Assembly: GCA_937858235.1 (NCBI GenBank)
Contig: CALLZZ010000090.1
Location: 1-28,668 of the forward strand
Direction of reading: 5' to 3'
Length of the DNA stretch: 28,668 nt
DNA from: an uncultured Clostridia bacterium
GTDB taxonomy: Bacteria; Bacillota; Clostridia; Oscillospirales; Oscillospiraceae
Positions 1 through 7,990 of this stretch are shown here, in pieces. The translations under genes were made by a program, and so were the position numbers. Each line of letters opens with the position of its first letter. Within the stretch, counting starts at the first letter, position 1. The notes below the pieces were generated by a model. That model was not told the DNA's origin. It was given only the letters and a program-made list of their open reading frames with translations, and made no database searches.

Positions 1-732
1 CCCGTTATACAATCCAAGTTTTCCTTCTACTGTCACATACATGCCCTTTTTGATGCCTTCCAAAATAGGCTTTGCCGTGCGATTTTCCATAAACCTGGAC
101 ACGGTAACCGAATTGGTGTTGTCTGTCATGCGGAAGCGCACCACCCAGGCATTGCGTTTTTTCAGCTCCTTGTGATCCACCGCAAATACTTTACCCGAGA
201 CGGCTACTTTTCCCAGATCCAGCCGAACCTCCCGCATGGGAATGATCTTGCTTCGGATCGACTTGCCGAAAATCATCCCTACAACTGGTTTCGGCACCCG
301 CTTTTGGGGCACTGCGGGGCGGGATTGCAGCGCCTTTCGCATAGCCTCCTGACGAATGGCTTCTGTGCGGGCAAACACCGCTTCTGGCGTCTCAGGAGCC
401 GCCTCATCGAACGGTAGAACTTCCTCCGGCGGTTCCCCTTCCGGAAATGGAATGGCTTCTTCCGCCCCTGTATCCAAAATAAGGGGTAGTTCTTCTCGGT
501 AAGTGAAAACCACTTCCTGTAGTCCGTATGCACGGCAAATCTCTCGTTTTAACTCAGACAGCACTTCCTCTGTCGGAACTGATGTAAAAGACACCTCCAA
601 TTCCACCGACCGTGCAGTCTGATGGATGGTGGCATCCTGTATTTGGCAACCCTGAGCTGCTTCTCTTATGGCTTCGTTCAAAGAACACTGCGCAAACATT
701 TGAAGCAGCGGAATCCCCTGCCCATTGCTCAT
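1..732 (-). CDS. polC: DNA polymerase III subunit alpha, PolC type (N-terminal part, runs off the window)
   Basis: This is the first 244 codons of the replicative polymerase of low-GC Gram-positive bacteria; the rest lies left of position 1. The frame is open without a stop from the ATG at 732-730 to the edge. That ATG has a well-placed AGGAGAAGG. The leading region is poorly conserved and acidic. From about residue 160 it reads IRSKIIPMREV, then KVAVSGKVFAVDHKELKK and VVRFRMTDNTNSVTV, which matches the OB-fold domain that precedes the exonuclease and polymerase domains of PolC. It is the last visible gene of the minus-strand pyrH-to-polC operon, 19 bases after ispG; the ispG-polC or proS-polC order is common in Clostridia. 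PolC extends the leading strand and carries its own 3'-5' exonuclease, which is not visible here. Only the N-terminal domain can be judged. Confidence 0.88.
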   Translation of the reverse strand, partial: MSNGQGIPLLQMFAQCSLNEAIREAAQGCQIQDATIHQTARSVELEVSFTSVPTEEVLSELKREICRAYGLQEVVFTYREELPLILDTGAEEAIPFPEGEPPEEVLPFDEAAPETPEAVFARTEAIRQEAMRKALQSRPAVPQKRVPKPVVGMIFGKSIRSKIIPMREVRLDLGKVAVSGKVFAVDHKELKKRNAWVVRFRMTDNTNSVTVSRFMENRTAKPILEGIKKGMYVTVEGKLGLYNG

Positions 733-751
733 AGATCCTTCTCCTGCGTAT

Positions 752-1789
752 TTATAATGTCTCTATCAGTGCAAACAACTGATCTACCAGTTGATCCTCT
801 GGCACCTTTTTAATAACCTCTCCGTGGGAAAACAGGAAGCCAAATCCGTTGCCTCCTGCGATTCCAACATCTGCCACAGAGGCCTCTCCTGGTCCATTGA
901 CCACGCAACCCATTACCGCCACGGTAATGGGTTTGTGAACCGATTTTAAGCGTTCCTCCACCTCTTGTGCCAACGGAATCAGATCTATCCGCGTCCGTCC
1001 ACAGGTTGGGCAGGAAATCAGATTAGGACCATCCTGCCGCAACCCCGTCGCCTGCAAAATCTGCTTTGCTACTACGATCTCCTCTACAGGATCTGCAGTT
1101 AACGTAACCCGAAAGGTATCGCCAATTCCCTGAGCCAGCAGACCTCCGATGCCAATGGCAGACTTTATGGTTCCCATCGTCCGCGCACCCGCTTCCGTTA
1201 CGCCTAGGTGAAGAGGGTATGCACTCCGTTCATGCATCAGCCGATAGGCCGCCATCGTAATCGGCACGCTGGATGATTTTAGACTGATACAGATATCATC
1301 AAAGTCAAACCGATTCAGCCGTTCGATCTGTCCCATAGCTGATTCTACCAGCGCTTCTGGACAAATTTTCCCGTATTTTCCCAGCAGTGGTTTCTCTAGA
1401 CTTCCTCCATTGACCCCGATGCGAATGGGGATTTTTTTCTGACGGCAGGCATCTGCTACCGCTTTTACCCGTTCTTCGCTTCCAATATTGCCAGGATTGA
1501 TTCGCACTTTGTCCGCACCGGCGGCAATGCATTCCAGCGCCAGCTTGTAGTCGAAGTGAATATCCACAACCAGCGGAATATGAATCCGCTCTCTGATCGC
1601 TCCAACAGCACGGGCTGCTTCTCGATCCGGCACTGCTACTCGGATCACTTCACAGCCAGCTGCCTCCAAGTGCAGAATCTGCTGAACTGTTGCTTCTACG
1701 TCATCTGTCCGGGTATTGCACATGGACTGGATGACAACAGGCGCTCCACCGCCAATTGGTATTGTTCCAATCTTAATTTGCTTTGTCAT
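752..1789 (-). CDS. ispG: 4-hydroxy-3-methylbut-2-en-1-yl diphosphate synthase (flavodoxin)
   Basis: IspG (GcpE) is the penultimate enzyme of the MEP isoprenoid pathway. It reductively opens methylerythritol cyclodiphosphate to HMBPP using a [4Fe-4S] cluster. The 345-residue protein starts with the family block TIPIGGGAPVVIQSMCNT and has the TIM-barrel stretch VDIHFDYKLALE. The cluster ligands are visible as CPTCGR (C260, C263) and GCVVNGPGE (C295, E302), with the same spacing as E. coli C270, C273, C305 and E312. Length is usual for the bacterial two-domain form. The ATG at 1789 follows GAGAGGTTACT. It lies 12 bases after rseP and 19 before polC, so it is cotranscribed. The dxr gene of the same pathway is two genes upstream, so the operon carries two MEP steps. 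Confidence 0.97.
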   Translation of the reverse strand: MTKQIKIGTIPIGGGAPVVIQSMCNTRTDDVEATVQQILHLEAAGCEVIRVAVPDREAARAVGAIRERIHIPLVVDIHFDYKLALECIAAGADKVRINPGNIGSEERVKAVADACRQKKIPIRIGVNGGSLEKPLLGKYGKICPEALVESAMGQIERLNRFDFDDICISLKSSSVPITMAAYRLMHERSAYPLHLGVTEAGARTMGTIKSAIGIGGLLAQGIGDTFRVTLTADPVEEIVVAKQILQATGLRQDGPNLISCPTCGRTRIDLIPLAQEVEERLKSVHKPITVAVMGCVVNGPGEASVADVGIAGGNGFGFLFSHGEVIKKVPEDQLVDQLFALIETL

Positions 1790-1801
1790 AGTAACCTCTC
1801 T

Positions 1802-2860
1802 TTAGCTGATAATGCGATAGACATCCTGAAGTGCAACAAATACCATCAGTCCGATAAGCAAGATCAAACCTGCAAAGTGAACATACCCTTCGTATTGAGC
1901 CGGAATTTTACGTCGGAAAATCAACCACAGCAGTCCATTGAGCAGCAGGAAAAATACCCGTCCGCCATCCAGCGCCGGTACCGGTAACAGATTCATAAAG
2001 GCCAAGTTGATGGCAATGAATGCGCCAAAATAGATGAGATTGCAAATGGCATTGATTAAACCACCAGAGGATTCTGCCATCTGACTCATAGAATCCACAA
2101 TACCGATGGGACCAGACAGTGCATTGACTCCGATAGCGCCGGAAAACAGATCCTCTAAACTCCACCAAATTAATCGAACAAAATCCACACTGGTGGCAAA
2201 TCCAAGCTTTAGCGTACTGCTAAAGGTAGAGGCCTCAGTTTCAAAATAGAGCCCATACATAGTTACCGGTTTACCATCTACCTGGTATTCCTGCGGTTGC
2301 AGTGGAATGTCCTTCAGTAGGATTTTTTCCCCATCACGTCGCACAGTAATGTCGTGGGTCTTCTGATTTCCTCTTGAAAGCAATGTGGATACATCGCTGT
2401 AAATCAGCACTGCCCTGCCGTCAATAGCAGTGATCTCATCCCCTACCATCAGCATTTGTGATCCCTCATAAGGGAACCCATCTACAAATCCACTGACTGT
2501 CGATGATGCATAGCCAGCGGAGGTTGCAAACAGGCACAAAATAACAAGCAAGCCTGCCAAAAAGTTGGAAAGGGATCCCGCAATGAGAATCAGGAACTTT
2601 TTCCAACCTACTGCGTTGGAAAAGGCGCGGGGATCATCACTTGTGTCATCTTCCCCCTCCATAGCGCAAAAGCCACCAAATGGCAGCAAGCGCAGGGAGT
2701 ACTTGGTTTCCTTCCCATCCTTGTGCCAAAGCAGCGGTCCCATGCCGATGGAAAACTCCAGAACTCTGACTCCAGACAGTTTTGCTGCAATAAAGTGTCC
2801 CAGTTCGTGAATGCCAATCAACAGGCCAAACATTAAAATTGCGATGATAATATAGAGCAT
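1802..2860 (-). CDS. rseP: RIP metalloprotease RseP (site-2 protease)
   Basis: This is a membrane-embedded zinc protease that cleaves transmembrane substrates such as anti-sigma factors and remnant signal peptides. The 352-residue protein has HELGH near residue 18 inside the first membrane segment (LLIGIHELGHFIAAKL), the FSIGMGPLLW block, a second hydrophobic segment around 100-120, a PDZ-like region (VDGFPYEGSQMLMVGDEITA) around residues 125-190, and the third zinc-ligand block NLLPVPALDGGRVFF near the C-terminus, followed by a last membrane segment. The ATG at 2860 has GTGAGG upstream. It sits between dxr and ispG, the standard place in Firmicutes (B. subtilis rasP). Metal ligands appear intact, so it should be active. 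The substrate cannot be read from the sequence. Confidence 0.96.
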   Translation of the reverse strand: MLYIIIAILMFGLLIGIHELGHFIAAKLSGVRVLEFSIGMGPLLWHKDGKETKYSLRLLPFGGFCAMEGEDDTSDDPRAFSNAVGWKKFLILIAGSLSNFLAGLLVILCLFATSAGYASSTVSGFVDGFPYEGSQMLMVGDEITAIDGRAVLIYSDVSTLLSRGNQKTHDITVRRDGEKILLKDIPLQPQEYQVDGKPVTMYGLYFETEASTFSSTLKLGFATSVDFVRLIWWSLEDLFSGAIGVNALSGPIGIVDSMSQMAESSGGLINAICNLIYFGAFIAINLAFMNLLPVPALDGGRVFFLLLNGLLWLIFRRKIPAQYEGYVHFAGLILLIGLMVFVALQDVYRIIS

Positions 2861-2892
2861 GATACCTCACAATCCCCATTTTAGGTGAATGC

Positions 2893-4041
2893 TTACTTCT
2901 TCCAGGCGGATAAAACTGCATCCCGTGCAGCGCTATCTGCTTCCAAAATCTCATTTAACGTCTCAGCTGATCCCTCTGGTACCGTTTCCAACGCCTGTTG
3001 AACCAGCTCTGCAATATCCATAAACCCAATCTGATCGTCTAAAAACAGACGCACCGCGGCTTCATTTGCCCCGTTCAATACCGCACAACGGCTGCCTGGT
3101 CGGGCAGCAGCATCCAACGCCAGAGCCAGACAGGGAAAGCTCTCCAGATCTGGTGCCTCGAAGGTGAGGGGCGGGCAGGAAAACAAATCCAATTCATCTG
3201 CCACTGCATCTGTTCGCTTGGGGTAGGTCAGTGCATACTGGATCGGCAGACGCATATCTGCTACCCCAAGTTGGGCAAGCACTGCATTGTCACAATATTC
3301 CACCAGTGAATGAATAATGCTTTGCCGATGGACGACAATGCTTATTTTTTCGGGCGGGAGCTGGTATAATCGCATCGCTTCAATAAACTCCAGTCCCTTA
3401 TTCATCAACGTAGCCGAGTCAACTGTGATTTTCGCTCCCATAGACCAGTTGGGATGCTTGAGGGCATCTGTCCGGGTTACCTTTCGCAGCGCTTCCCGTT
3501 TCTGTCCAAAAAACGGTCCTCCCGAGGCTGTCAGGATAAGGCGCTTGATCGCCCCTCTCTCTTGGTTCCCTTGGAGACACTGGAAAATGGCAGAGTGCTC
3601 ACTGTCCACCGGAATGATTTCCGCACCGTATTTTGCGGCTCGCTTCATGACAAGATCCCCCGCACATACTAATGTTTCCTTATTTGCCAAAGCAATACGT
3701 TTCCCCTGCTCAATCGCAGCTAAAGTGGGCTGTAGACCGATCATACCCACGACTGCCGTAAGCACAGTGTCCACTTCGGACAGCCTTACCGCCTCCAGCA
3801 ATCCATCCATACCGCTCATTACTTTTGTGTCGGTATCCGCAACGCGGATTTTTAAATCCGCCGCAGCTTTCGGATCGCAGCACACTGCCAGCTTCGGTTG
3901 AAATTGACGCACCTGCTGTTCCAGCAGGTCTACGCTGCGATTGGCGGTAATCGCAGCCACAGACATTTGGCAGGCGGCAATCACATCCAGAGATTGCCGC
4001 CCGATAGAGCCTGTGGAGCCCAGTAAAGAAATGGTTCTCAT
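2893..4041 (-). CDS. dxr: 1-deoxy-D-xylulose-5-phosphate reductoisomerase
   Basis: Dxr (IspC) converts DXP to MEP with NADPH and a divalent metal, the committed step of the MEP pathway. The 382 residues open with the Rossmann loop LLGSTGSIGRQSLDVI, followed by ALANKETLVCAG and IIPVDSEHSAIFQCL. The metal and substrate region is SGGPFF, and the flexible loop plus HPNWSMGAKITVDSATLMNKGLE region is present, as is the NGANEAAV block. Length is normal. The ATG at 4041 follows GGAGGACAGT. It lies 16 bases after cdsA and 32 before rseP, in one operon with uppS, which consumes the pathway's farnesyl and isopentenyl products. Confidence 0.97.
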   Translation of the reverse strand: MRTISLLGSTGSIGRQSLDVIAACQMSVAAITANRSVDLLEQQVRQFQPKLAVCCDPKAAADLKIRVADTDTKVMSGMDGLLEAVRLSEVDTVLTAVVGMIGLQPTLAAIEQGKRIALANKETLVCAGDLVMKRAAKYGAEIIPVDSEHSAIFQCLQGNQERGAIKRLILTASGGPFFGQKREALRKVTRTDALKHPNWSMGAKITVDSATLMNKGLEFIEAMRLYQLPPEKISIVVHRQSIIHSLVEYCDNAVLAQLGVADMRLPIQYALTYPKRTDAVADELDLFSCPPLTFEAPDLESFPCLALALDAAARPGSRCAVLNGANEAAVRLFLDDQIGFMDIAELVQQALETVPEGSAETLNEILEADSAARDAVLSAWKK

Positions 4042-4057
4042 ACTGTCCTCCTATCGT

Positions 4058-4879
4058 TTAAACATTGTATTGAAAAAACGGAATAATTGTCACCAGCAAG
4101 TAGGTCAGCGGTGCACAGAAAATGACGCTGTCAAACCGATCCAGCACCCCACCGTGTTCCCGGAACAGGTGGCCGTAATCCTTCAAACCGTACTGCCTTT
4201 TGATGTAGCTAAATGACAAATCACCTATCTGAGATACAAAGCTGCCCAGCAGCCCGTAAAGAATCAACACCGGATACGTTGGGTAGTGTCCAAAGGCCAC
4301 TTGAACCACTACACCATAAAGAACACAGCAAATCGCTGCGCCAAAAAACCCCCCAATGCTACCCTCAATGGTCTTTTTGGGAGATAGCGTTGGTGCCAGC
4401 TTATGCTTCCCAAGCGCCATGCCTGCAAATAATGCAAAGGCATCGCTGGAAAAAGCAGCAACAAAGGGAAGCAGGAGATAGAATTTAGCATGATCCACAT
4501 CGGCAATTAACACAAAAATTGATAGCATCATCGAAATCAGCACTGCCCCAAACACAGACAGTGCAATTTCCTCTACCTTCATCTGCTGTTTGCTGGCAAT
4601 GGCCTCACCAAAGAGGAGCAGCATAAATAGAAACAGCGCGGCCACAGCCCAAATCATCTGGCATCCAAAGTAGTACCAGAAGGGAACCAGTGTGGAAAAC
4701 AAAATAGCGTATAAAACAACCCGTTTGTTTTTCACTACCCCTGTTATATACAATAACTCATATACGGCAATTCCACACAGCGCACCAAGGGCTACCGGCA
4801 AACAAACTGGTGGGCAGAACAGTAATACCGCAATGAGAAGCGGAACGCCGACTACGGCAACAAGTATTCGTCCAAGCAT
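4058..4879 (-). CDS. cdsA: Phosphatidate cytidylyltransferase
   Basis: CdsA makes CDP-diacylglycerol from phosphatidic acid and CTP, the branch point of phospholipid synthesis. It is an integral membrane protein of 273 residues with about seven or eight hydrophobic segments (for example PLLIAVLLFCPPVCLPVALG near the N-terminus). The family signature is complete near the C-terminus: SYIKRQYGLKDYGHLFREHG, then GVLDRFDS, preceded by LSPKKTIEGSIGGFFGA. The start at 4879 has GGAGGTG upstream at a slightly long spacing. It begins 5 bases after the uppS stop, so translation of the two is probably coupled. Nothing in it looks damaged. Confidence 0.96.
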   Translation of the reverse strand: MLGRILVAVVGVPLLIAVLLFCPPVCLPVALGALCGIAVYELLYITGVVKNKRVVLYAILFSTLVPFWYYFGCQMIWAVAALFLFMLLLFGEAIASKQQMKVEEIALSVFGAVLISMMLSIFVLIADVDHAKFYLLLPFVAAFSSDAFALFAGMALGKHKLAPTLSPKKTIEGSIGGFFGAAICCVLYGVVVQVAFGHYPTYPVLILYGLLGSFVSQIGDLSFSYIKRQYGLKDYGHLFREHGGVLDRFDSVIFCAPLTYLLVTIIPFFQYNV

Positions 4880-4884
4880 TGAAT

Positions 4885-5637
4885 CTAGACACCTCCAAAG
4901 CGTCGGGAACGCCTCTGGAATGAAGCGATCGCATTTAACAGATCACTGGAGGAAAAATCCGGCCAGAGTACATCTGTAAAATAGTATTCGGAATAGGCGG
5001 ACTGCCACAACAAAAAGTTAGACGTTCGAATCTCTCCGCTGGGGCGGATGATCAATTCTGGATCAGGAATCCCACTGGAATACATATAGTTGGAAAAGAC
5101 TGATTCTGTCAGCTGATCTGGCTGGCACATCCCTGCCCCACAATCGGCGCTCCAGGCTCTGATCGCACGTAGAATTTCATCCCGTCCGCCATAGTTTAAG
5201 CAGACATTGACTTGAAATCCATCATACGTCTTTGAGATTTCACGCGTCTGCTCACATAAGTCCCGCAGTTCCGGATCTAAAGATTGCAAATCCCCGAAAA
5301 ACTCCAGTTTAATGTGATCCCGCGCCATCTCCTCAATTGCCTCCTGAAGATACTTGCGCAGCAATCCCATGATGGTGCCTACTTCCTCCTGGGGGCGCTT
5401 CCAGTTCTCTGTTGAAAAAGCGTACACCGTCAGATACTGCAAACCAAGCTCTTTTGAGAAGGTAGCAATCCGCCGAAAGCTTTCCGCACCAGCTACATGC
5501 CCCGCAGTCCTCGGAAGTCCTCTCCGCTGGGCCCAGCGCCCATTACCATCCATGATGATAGCGACATGGATCGGCAGCAGATTGGTATCCACTTGTTGGG
5601 GACGTTTCTTTTTAATGTGAAAAAAATCCATTTCCAT
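4885..5637 (-). CDS. uppS: Isoprenyl transferase (undecaprenyl diphosphate synthase)
   Basis: UppS is a cis-prenyltransferase that builds the C55 lipid carrier for peptidoglycan and teichoic acid precursors. The 250-residue protein shows HVAIIMDGNGRWAQRRG with catalytic D30, the GHVAGAESFR block, STENWKRP, and the C-terminal RPSGEIRTSNFLLWQSAYSE and DVLWPDF motifs. The start is unusual. No Shine-Dalgarno lies next to the ATG at 5637 (or the in-frame ATG two codons later). The only GGAGG is about 40 bases upstream, with a perfect 10-bp hairpin between it and the ATG. The start therefore carries some doubt, though the catalytic domain begins only about 20 residues in. It is located between frr and cdsA as in most Firmicutes. 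Confidence 0.95.
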   Translation of the reverse strand: MEMDFFHIKKKRPQQVDTNLLPIHVAIIMDGNGRWAQRRGLPRTAGHVAGAESFRRIATFSKELGLQYLTVYAFSTENWKRPQEEVGTIMGLLRKYLQEAIEEMARDHIKLEFFGDLQSLDPELRDLCEQTREISKTYDGFQVNVCLNYGGRDEILRAIRAWSADCGAGMCQPDQLTESVFSNYMYSSGIPDPELIIRPSGEIRTSNFLLWQSAYSEYYFTDVLWPDFSSSDLLNAIASFQRRSRRFGGV

Positions 5638-5646
5638 GATAACGGC

Positions 5647-5670
5647 AAAACGGGATTTGCATCCCGTTTT
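5647..5670 (-). promoter_or_regulatory. Perfect hairpin between the frr-uppS ribosome site and the uppS start
   Basis: AAAACGGGAT and its exact complement flank a 4-base loop, ending 9 bases before the uppS ATG. Read on the minus strand the 3' arm ends in TTTT, so it could act as a weak terminator or attenuator. It could also position or mask the uppS start, because the nearest GGAGG lies on its upstream side. A short unrelated reading frame (16 codons) begins at the ATG inside the hairpin and overlaps the start of uppS. I see the structure; its function is inference. Confidence 0.55.
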
Positions 5671-5722
5671 GTCCCGTTTCCTCCAGTTTATGAAATCGAA
5701 CTGCTCGGCAGTCCTCTGCTCG

Positions 5723-6277
5723 TTAAACGTTCATCAATTCTTTTTCTTTCTCTGCGGTCAAGCCGTCAATGTCCTTGCAGCGCTTATCCGTCAGAGTCTG
5801 AAGTTCCTTTTCATAATCTTTTGCCTCGTCCTCCGTAATCTCGGACTTTTTCTTCAAAGCTTTGACCTGATCCATAGCATCACGGCGAATGTTGCGGATT
5901 GCAATCTTTCCGCTCTCGCCATACTTTTTCACCTGCTTGCTCAGTTCTTTCCGGCGTTCCTCTGTCAGCTGCGGGAAGTTTAAGCGGATCAGACGTCCAT
6001 CATTCTGAGGGTTGATTCCTAGGTCAGACGTGTTAATCGCCTTTTCAATCGACTTCAGCAAGGACTGATCCCAAGGCTGAATGGTCAGCTGACGGGGATC
6101 AGGCGATGCGATGGCCGCAATCTGGCTCAAGGGGGTAGGTGTGCCGTAGTACTCCACATTGATCCGATCCAGGATCTGCGCATTGGCGCGGCCTGCACGG
6201 ACAGCGGCAAAGTCGTCCTGAACGGACGTCAACGTCTTCTGCATACGGGCATCGGTGTCTTTGATCAGTTCTTTCAT
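5723..6277 (-). CDS. frr: Ribosome recycling factor
   Basis: RRF splits post-termination ribosomes together with EF-G. The protein has 184 residues, the usual length (about 185). It shows the typical three-helix bundle sequence: DDFAAVRAGRANAQILDRI, then VEYYGTPTPLSQIAAIASPD, LTIQPWDQSLLKSIEKAI, GLNPQNDGRLIRLNFPQLTE-like text and a basic C-terminal helix region. The ATG at 6277 follows AGGAGGAAACACG. It begins 12 bases after pyrH stops, the standard pyrH-frr pairing. An 85-base gap with a hairpin separates it from uppS, so downstream genes may be expressed at a different level. Confidence 0.97.
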   Translation of the reverse strand: MKELIKDTDARMQKTLTSVQDDFAAVRAGRANAQILDRINVEYYGTPTPLSQIAAIASPDPRQLTIQPWDQSLLKSIEKAINTSDLGINPQNDGRLIRLNFPQLTEERRKELSKQVKKYGESGKIAIRNIRRDAMDQVKALKKKSEITEDEAKDYEKELQTLTDKRCKDIDGLTAEKEKELMNV

Positions 6278-6289
6278 CGTGTTTCCTCC

Positions 6290-7006
6290 TTAATGCACAA
6301 TCGTGCCAATGGTTTCGCCCATAACGGCACGCACAATGTTTTCTGGATCCTTTAACGCAAACAGTAACACCGGAATCCGGCGTTCCATCGCTAGAGAGGT
6401 GGCTGTAAAGTCCATCACTTCCAAATGCTTTGCCAGCACGTCATCGTAACAAATCTCATCAAATCGAACAGCGGTAACATCCTTTGCCGGATCCGCAGAA
6501 TACACTCCGTCCACGTTCTTCGCCAGCAAAATAATATCCGCATCAATTTCAGACGCACGCAGCACCGCGCCGGTATCTGTGGAGAAGAACGGATTACCTG
6601 TACCGCAGCCAAAAATAACTACGCGTCCCTTCTCCAAATGACGGATCGCCCGTGCACGAATGAATGGTTCCGCAATGGGTTTCATCTCAATGGCGGTCTG
6701 AACCCGGACATCAATTCCCTGCCGCTCCAGCACATCTGCCACAGCTAGGGCATTTATGGTGGTAGCCAGCATCCCCATATGATCCGCACGCACACGTACC
6801 ATATCCTCACCGCCATCTTTTTTGCCGCGCCAGAAATTGCCGCCACCTACTACAACACCAATCTGCACACCCAGTTCCATGCATGCTTTGATTGCGTCTG
6901 CAACCTGATTAATCACTTCAAAATCCAAGCCGCGTTTTGCGTCACCAGCCAGTGCTTCCCCGCTGATCTTCAACAAAACACGTTTATATTTGGGGGTCTC
7001 CATCAT
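6290..7006 (-). CDS. pyrH: UMP kinase
   Basis: PyrH phosphorylates UMP to UDP for pyrimidine nucleotide supply and is a hexameric amino-acid-kinase-fold enzyme. The 238 residues contain RVLLKISGEALAGD, GVVVGGGNFWRG, DHMGMLATTINALA, the GTGNPFFSTDTGAVLRA nucleotide-binding segment and a C-terminal MERRIPVLLFAL. Length is normal. The first of two adjacent ATGs (7006) has AGGAG at good spacing. It is the first gene of the minus-strand operon running to polC. Unusually, rpsB-tsf is not immediately upstream: 4.6 kb of other genes lie between. Confidence 0.97.
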   Translation of the reverse strand: MMETPKYKRVLLKISGEALAGDAKRGLDFEVINQVADAIKACMELGVQIGVVVGGGNFWRGKKDGGEDMVRVRADHMGMLATTINALAVADVLERQGIDVRVQTAIEMKPIAEPFIRARAIRHLEKGRVVIFGCGTGNPFFSTDTGAVLRASEIDADIILLAKNVDGVYSADPAKDVTAVRFDEICYDDVLAKHLEVMDFTATSLAMERRIPVLLFALKDPENIVRAVMGETIGTIVH

Positions 7007-7031
7007 AGACCAACTCCTTTTGTTAAGTTTC

Positions 7032-7060
7032 AGTATACCGGTAAAAATATCGAAAAAAGG
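7032..7060 (-). promoter_or_regulatory. Possible promoter of the pyrH-polC operon
   Basis: A TATACT -10 box lies on the minus strand at 7037-7032, about 25 bases before the pyrH ATG. The -35 position 17 bases upstream (CCTTTT) is a poor match, so support rests on the -10 box and on the need for a promoter, because the upstream neighbour is divergent. Confidence 0.3.
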
Positions 7061-7174
7061 TAAATTACTTCAATATATTTTAATCTATTTTTCCCCTTTT
7101 GGAAAGAGGTTGAGACAATTTTTTTAAGATTCCCTTTATGTTTTAATTTTCATCAGAATTTAATCGCATTTTTC

Positions 7175-7202
7175 TTGCATTTGTGACTGTTTGCGCTATA
7201 AT
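7175..7202 (+). promoter_or_regulatory. Promoter of the amidase gene
   Basis: TTGCAT at 7175-7180 and a perfect TATAAT at 7197-7202 are separated by 16 bases, about 40 bases before the amidase ATG. This is a good vegetative (sigma-A type) match in an AT-rich intergenic region. Confidence 0.65.
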
Positions 7203-7241
7203 CAGCCTTAGAACTTTCTGATCCGTAGAAAGGAGTCACCG

Positions 7242-7892
7242 ATGCCAGCCACCTACCCTTCCGCTCCTGCGCGCAAACCACGCAGACGAACCAGACGCGA
7301 CCAAAACAGATTGCGTTCTTTACTCCTGCTCTTCCTCATTGTTCTTGTTGCCTTTGCAGCTTGCTCACACTTCAGGCGTCAGGTTACCTTGACCACGCTG
7401 GAGGAAGACTGGATTACGTTAGATCTACTTCCAGTCAACAAATACTCGCGCCCCGAGATTCCTTTGGAGCACGTCAACGGAATTGTCGTTCATTATACCG
7501 GCAATCCAAATACCACCGCAGAGCAGACCAAGAGCTATTTCTCTAATTTAGCAACCACTGGCGAGACCTACGCCAGCAGTCATTTTATCATTGGAATGGA
7601 CGGCACTATTCTGCAATGTGTTCCGCTGAACGAAGAAGCCTATTGCTCCAACTCAAGAAATGTGGATACCGTCTCTATTGAATGCTGCCATCCGGATAAA
7701 TCCGGGAAGTTTTCTGATAAAACCTACGACTCCCTTGTAAAACTGGTTCGATACTTGGCAAGCGCCTATCGCTTGACCTCTGATGACGTCATTCGCCATT
7801 ATGATGTCACCGGCAAACTATGTCCTATTTACTATGTAGAACACGAAGATGCCTGGATTGCCTTCAAAGAGGCTGTTTTTGAAGATTCTTGA
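7242..7892 (+). CDS. Membrane-anchored N-acetylmuramoyl-L-alanine amidase (Amidase_2/PGRP fold)
   Basis: This zinc amidase is predicted to cut the bond between MurNAc and L-alanine in peptidoglycan. The 216-residue protein begins with a basic segment (RKPRRRTRRDQNR), then one hydrophobic stretch at about residues 27-42 (LLLLFLIVLVAFAAC), so it is probably anchored with the enzyme outside. The Amidase_2 domain spans roughly 80-200: GIVVHYTGN with zinc ligand H84, SSHFIIGMDGTILQCVPL, SIECCHPD, and IRHYDVTGKLCP with H186 and C194. This H/H/C triad is that of T7 lysozyme-like amidases. The ATG has AAAGGAG upstream and its own promoter. Its neighbour across a shared terminator is an L,D-transpeptidase, which suggests a small cell-wall remodelling cluster. 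No cell-wall-binding repeats are present. Confidence 0.9.
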   Translation: MPATYPSAPARKPRRRTRRDQNRLRSLLLLFLIVLVAFAACSHFRRQVTLTTLEEDWITLDLLPVNKYSRPEIPLEHVNGIVVHYTGNPNTTAEQTKSYFSNLATTGETYASSHFIIGMDGTILQCVPLNEEAYCSNSRNVDTVSIECCHPDKSGKFSDKTYDSLVKLVRYLASAYRLTSDDVIRHYDVTGKLCPIYYVEHEDAWIAFKEAVFEDS

Positions 7893-7924
7893 CCTTTAGG
7901 TGCTCCGTTCTTCCTACTTACTAT

Positions 7925-7958
7925 AAAAGAGCATGCTTGCGGAAAGCACGCTCTTTTT
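7925..7958. terminator. Bidirectional terminator between amidase and L,D-transpeptidase
   Basis: The arms AAAAGAGCATGCTT and AAAGCACGCTCTTTT pair with a single mismatch around a 4-base loop and end in T5 on the plus strand. On the minus strand the structure ends in T4. It sits between two convergent stop codons, so it can serve both genes. Confidence 0.8.
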
Positions 7959-7990
7959 CTCACTCTGTGACTGGATCGGTGCCACTGCTT

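Noticed and set aside
3317..3901. 194-codon plus-strand frame inside dxr
   Set aside because: It is a complementary-strand shadow of a fully conserved gene, with no ribosome site or family pattern.
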